A stretch of DNA of 14,560 nucleotides. It comes from an uncultured Dialister sp. (GTDB lineage: Bacteria; Bacillota; Negativicutes; Veillonellales; Dialisteraceae). Position numbers and translations under genes: made by a program. The stretch is from the NCBI RefSeq assembly GCF_900765565.1, contig NZ_CAAFRZ010000254.1, forward strand, positions 1 through 14,560. Direction: 5' to 3'. A model generated the notes under the pieces. It did no database searches. It saw only the letters and a program-made list of their open reading frames with translations, and had not been told where the DNA came from. This document shows, piece by piece, positions 13,163-14,560 of this stretch (its first letter is position 1; each line of letters opens with the position of its first letter).

Positions 13163-14356
13163 ATGAAGATTTCACGGAGAGCATTAAGCCTGACCACATC
13201 ACCGATTCGTAAACTGGGACCCTATGCCCAGGAAGCCCAGAGGGCGGGGAAGAAAGTGTACCACCTGAATATCGGACAGCCCGATATCGAGACGCCGCCC
13301 CAGTTCATGGAAGCCATCCGGAAGTTTGATAAGAAGACCATAGCTTACGGACAGTCCCAGGGAGATATCCACCTCATTCACCAGATCCAGAAGTACTATA
13401 AAGAATGGGGCATGGAATACAGCGAAAAGAATATTTACATCACCGCCGGCGGCAGTGAAGCGCTGGAACTGGCAGCCCTTACTCTCTGCGACCCGGGGGA
13501 TGAAATCCTTGTGTTCGAACCGTTCTATGCCAACTACAATTCCTTCGCCAAGATTGCCGGAGCCCACGTCAGAGCCGTTCCCACCAGCGCTGAAAACGGG
13601 TACCGCCTGCCGGACCAGGATACGGTAGAAAAGTATGTCACCGACAAGACAAGGGCCATCCTTCTCACGAACCCCGGCAACCCCACCGGTGTAGTCTATA
13701 CAAAAGCGGAAATGGATATGATCGCTTCGGTGGTGAAAAAACATGGCCTTGCCCTCATTGCGGATGAAGTATACCGGGAATTCGTTTATGATGGTGCCTA
13801 TACAAGCTTTGGCACCTACGATGATCTGGCAGATAACCTCATCATCGTGGACTCCGTATCGAAACGGTACAGCGCCTGCGGTGCCCGCATCGGTTGCCTC
13901 ATCAGCAAGAATGAAGATTTTACCACCCAGATCAACAAGTTCTGCCAGGCCCGGCTCTGCGTGCCTACGGTGGAACAGGTGGGAGCCGCTGCGCTCTACG
14001 ATACACCGAAATCCTATCTGGAAGCGGTAAACCAGGAATACAAGAAACGGCGGGACACCATTGCCGCAGGCCTTGCCAAAATCCCGGGCGTCATTTCTTC
14101 CGACCCCAAGGGCGCTTTCTACGTGATGGTGAAGCTCCCGGTGGATGATGCGGAAAAGTTCGCCATCTGGATGTTGAAGGACTTCGAAGAAGACGGGGAA
14201 ACCGTCATGATTGCCCCAGGCAACGGGTTCTATGCAGAACCGGGCAAGGGCATCGATGAAGCCCGCCTGGCCTATGTGCTGAACTGCAGGGACCTGGAAA
14301 GGGCTATCGAACTGCTGGCTCATGGCCTTAAGGCTTATCCGGGAAGAAAAATCTGA
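13163..14356 (+). CDS. PLP-dependent class I/II aminotransferase
   Basis: This 397-residue cytoplasmic enzyme belongs to the aspartate-aminotransferase fold. Visible residues: NIGQPDIETP at 36-45 (substrate and cofactor region), YGQSQGD (62-68), the phosphate-binding TAGGSEA (94-100), NPGNPTG at 170-176 with N170, D201 and Y204 contacting the PLP ring, the Schiff-base K234 in SVSKRYSACGARIG with R242, and the carboxylate-binding R368 in DEARLAY. AGGAAGG precedes the ATG. It stands alone between its promoter and terminator. Sequence places it with the subgroup that includes aspartate/aromatic/alanine-type enzymes; the amino donor cannot be set from sequence alone. A link with the omega-amidase gene 3 kb away (transamination followed by amide hydrolysis) is speculative. 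Confidence 0.95.
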   Translation: MKISRRALSLTTSPIRKLGPYAQEAQRAGKKVYHLNIGQPDIETPPQFMEAIRKFDKKTIAYGQSQGDIHLIHQIQKYYKEWGMEYSEKNIYITAGGSEALELAALTLCDPGDEILVFEPFYANYNSFAKIAGAHVRAVPTSAENGYRLPDQDTVEKYVTDKTRAILLTNPGNPTGVVYTKAEMDMIASVVKKHGLALIADEVYREFVYDGAYTSFGTYDDLADNLIIVDSVSKRYSACGARIGCLISKNEDFTTQINKFCQARLCVPTVEQVGAAALYDTPKSYLEAVNQEYKKRRDTIAAGLAKIPGVISSDPKGAFYVMVKLPVDDAEKFAIWMLKDFEEDGETVMIAPGNGFYAEPGKGIDEARLAYVLNCRDLERAIELLAHGLKAYPGRKI

Positions 14357-14370
14357 GCAAAATAAAAAGA

Positions 14371-14404
14371 CAGTGGAATGAAGACATTCATTCCACTGTT
14401 TTTT
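14371..14404 (+). terminator. Intrinsic terminator of the aminotransferase gene
   Basis: An 11-bp perfect stem (14371-14381 with 14388-14398) with a 6-base loop is followed by six T (14399-14404). It starts 15 bases after the stop. Confidence 0.92.
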
Positions 14405-14463
14405 ATTGGATGTTGGAATATTTCAGTGAGCTGTTGGGTTCGATACTGGAGGGTGGAGTCATT

Positions 14464-14560
14464 CGAGCGGGGGCTTCTAGCTGCTAGCTCCTAGCTTCTA
14501 GGAAAGATCAACAGCCTACGGCACGAATGACTGATGGAAACAGGTAGGAAGCGCCGCAGG
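14464..14560. repeat. Copy of the dispersed palindromic repeat, cut by the window end
   Basis: From GAGCGGGGGCTTCTAGC onward this matches the reverse complement of the copy at 7985-8146: the G-rich start, the CTAGC stutter, AGGAAAGATC, AGCCTACGGCA, then AATGnCTG and GCnGCAGG in the same order. The CTAGCTnCTAGCTnCTAG stutter is longer here. The far arm should lie just beyond the right edge of the window. Confidence 0.65.

Noticed and set aside
13199..14323. 374-residue open frame on the minus strand
   Set aside because: It is antisense to the aminotransferase, which has all PLP-binding residues, a ribosome site and a terminator.

Overview
The window looks like a chromosomal segment of a diderm Firmicute of the class Negativicutes, Dialister- or Megasphaera-like. 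This is an inference from three things. The core genes (panC/panD, small alarmone synthetase, typA, truA) have a Firmicutes flavour. One small exported protein (8327-8836) looks like an outer-membrane beta-barrel ending in an aromatic residue. Many promoters are extended -10 boxes (TGn-TATAAT) with weak -35 boxes. I see no phage, transposase, CRISPR array or toxin-antitoxin pair. This is mostly ordinary housekeeping sequence with some interesting regulatory and repeat structure between the genes.

Layout. Positions 1-134 may hold the frame-broken 3' end of a rightward gene, facing a bidirectional terminator (151-183). From 2494 down to 200 on the minus strand lie panC, panD and a BASS-family (bile acid:Na+ symporter-like) transporter. 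PanC and PanD overlap by one base. No panB or panE is present here, so the transporter is a good candidate importer of pantoate or ketopantoate. Between panC and the next upstream gene is a 486-base gap. On the minus strand it can fold into a three-way-junction RNA (2760-2932) followed by two U-tailed terminator hairpins (2679-2709 and 2556-2589). This is the least explained part of the window.

Next, still on the minus strand, come an OmpR-type response regulator and its histidine kinase (4934 down to 2981) and a RelQ/YjbM-like small (p)ppGpp synthetase (5717-5100). The synthetase is divergent from typA/bipA (6110-7930), a translational GTPase of a family reported to bind ppGpp. After typA comes a roughly 160-base palindromic intergenic repeat (7985-8146). 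Related copies sit at 5817-5940 and at the right end of the window (14464-14560). The beta-barrel gene follows.

The minus-strand block 11620-9069 encodes a small exported protein, an M18 aminopeptidase (one-base overlap with it) and, behind its own promoter, an omega-amidase-like nitrilase-family hydrolase. The right end is on the plus strand: truA, tRNA-Ser(GGA) with a consensus promoter and terminator, and a class I/II aminotransferase with its terminator.

Functional themes: coenzyme A precursor supply (panC, panD, putative pantoate uptake), stress and translation control (alarmone synthetase, TypA, TruA, tRNA-Ser), peptide and amino-acid metabolism (M18 peptidase, omega-amidase, aminotransferase) and envelope sensing/surface (two-component system, beta-barrel, exported protein).
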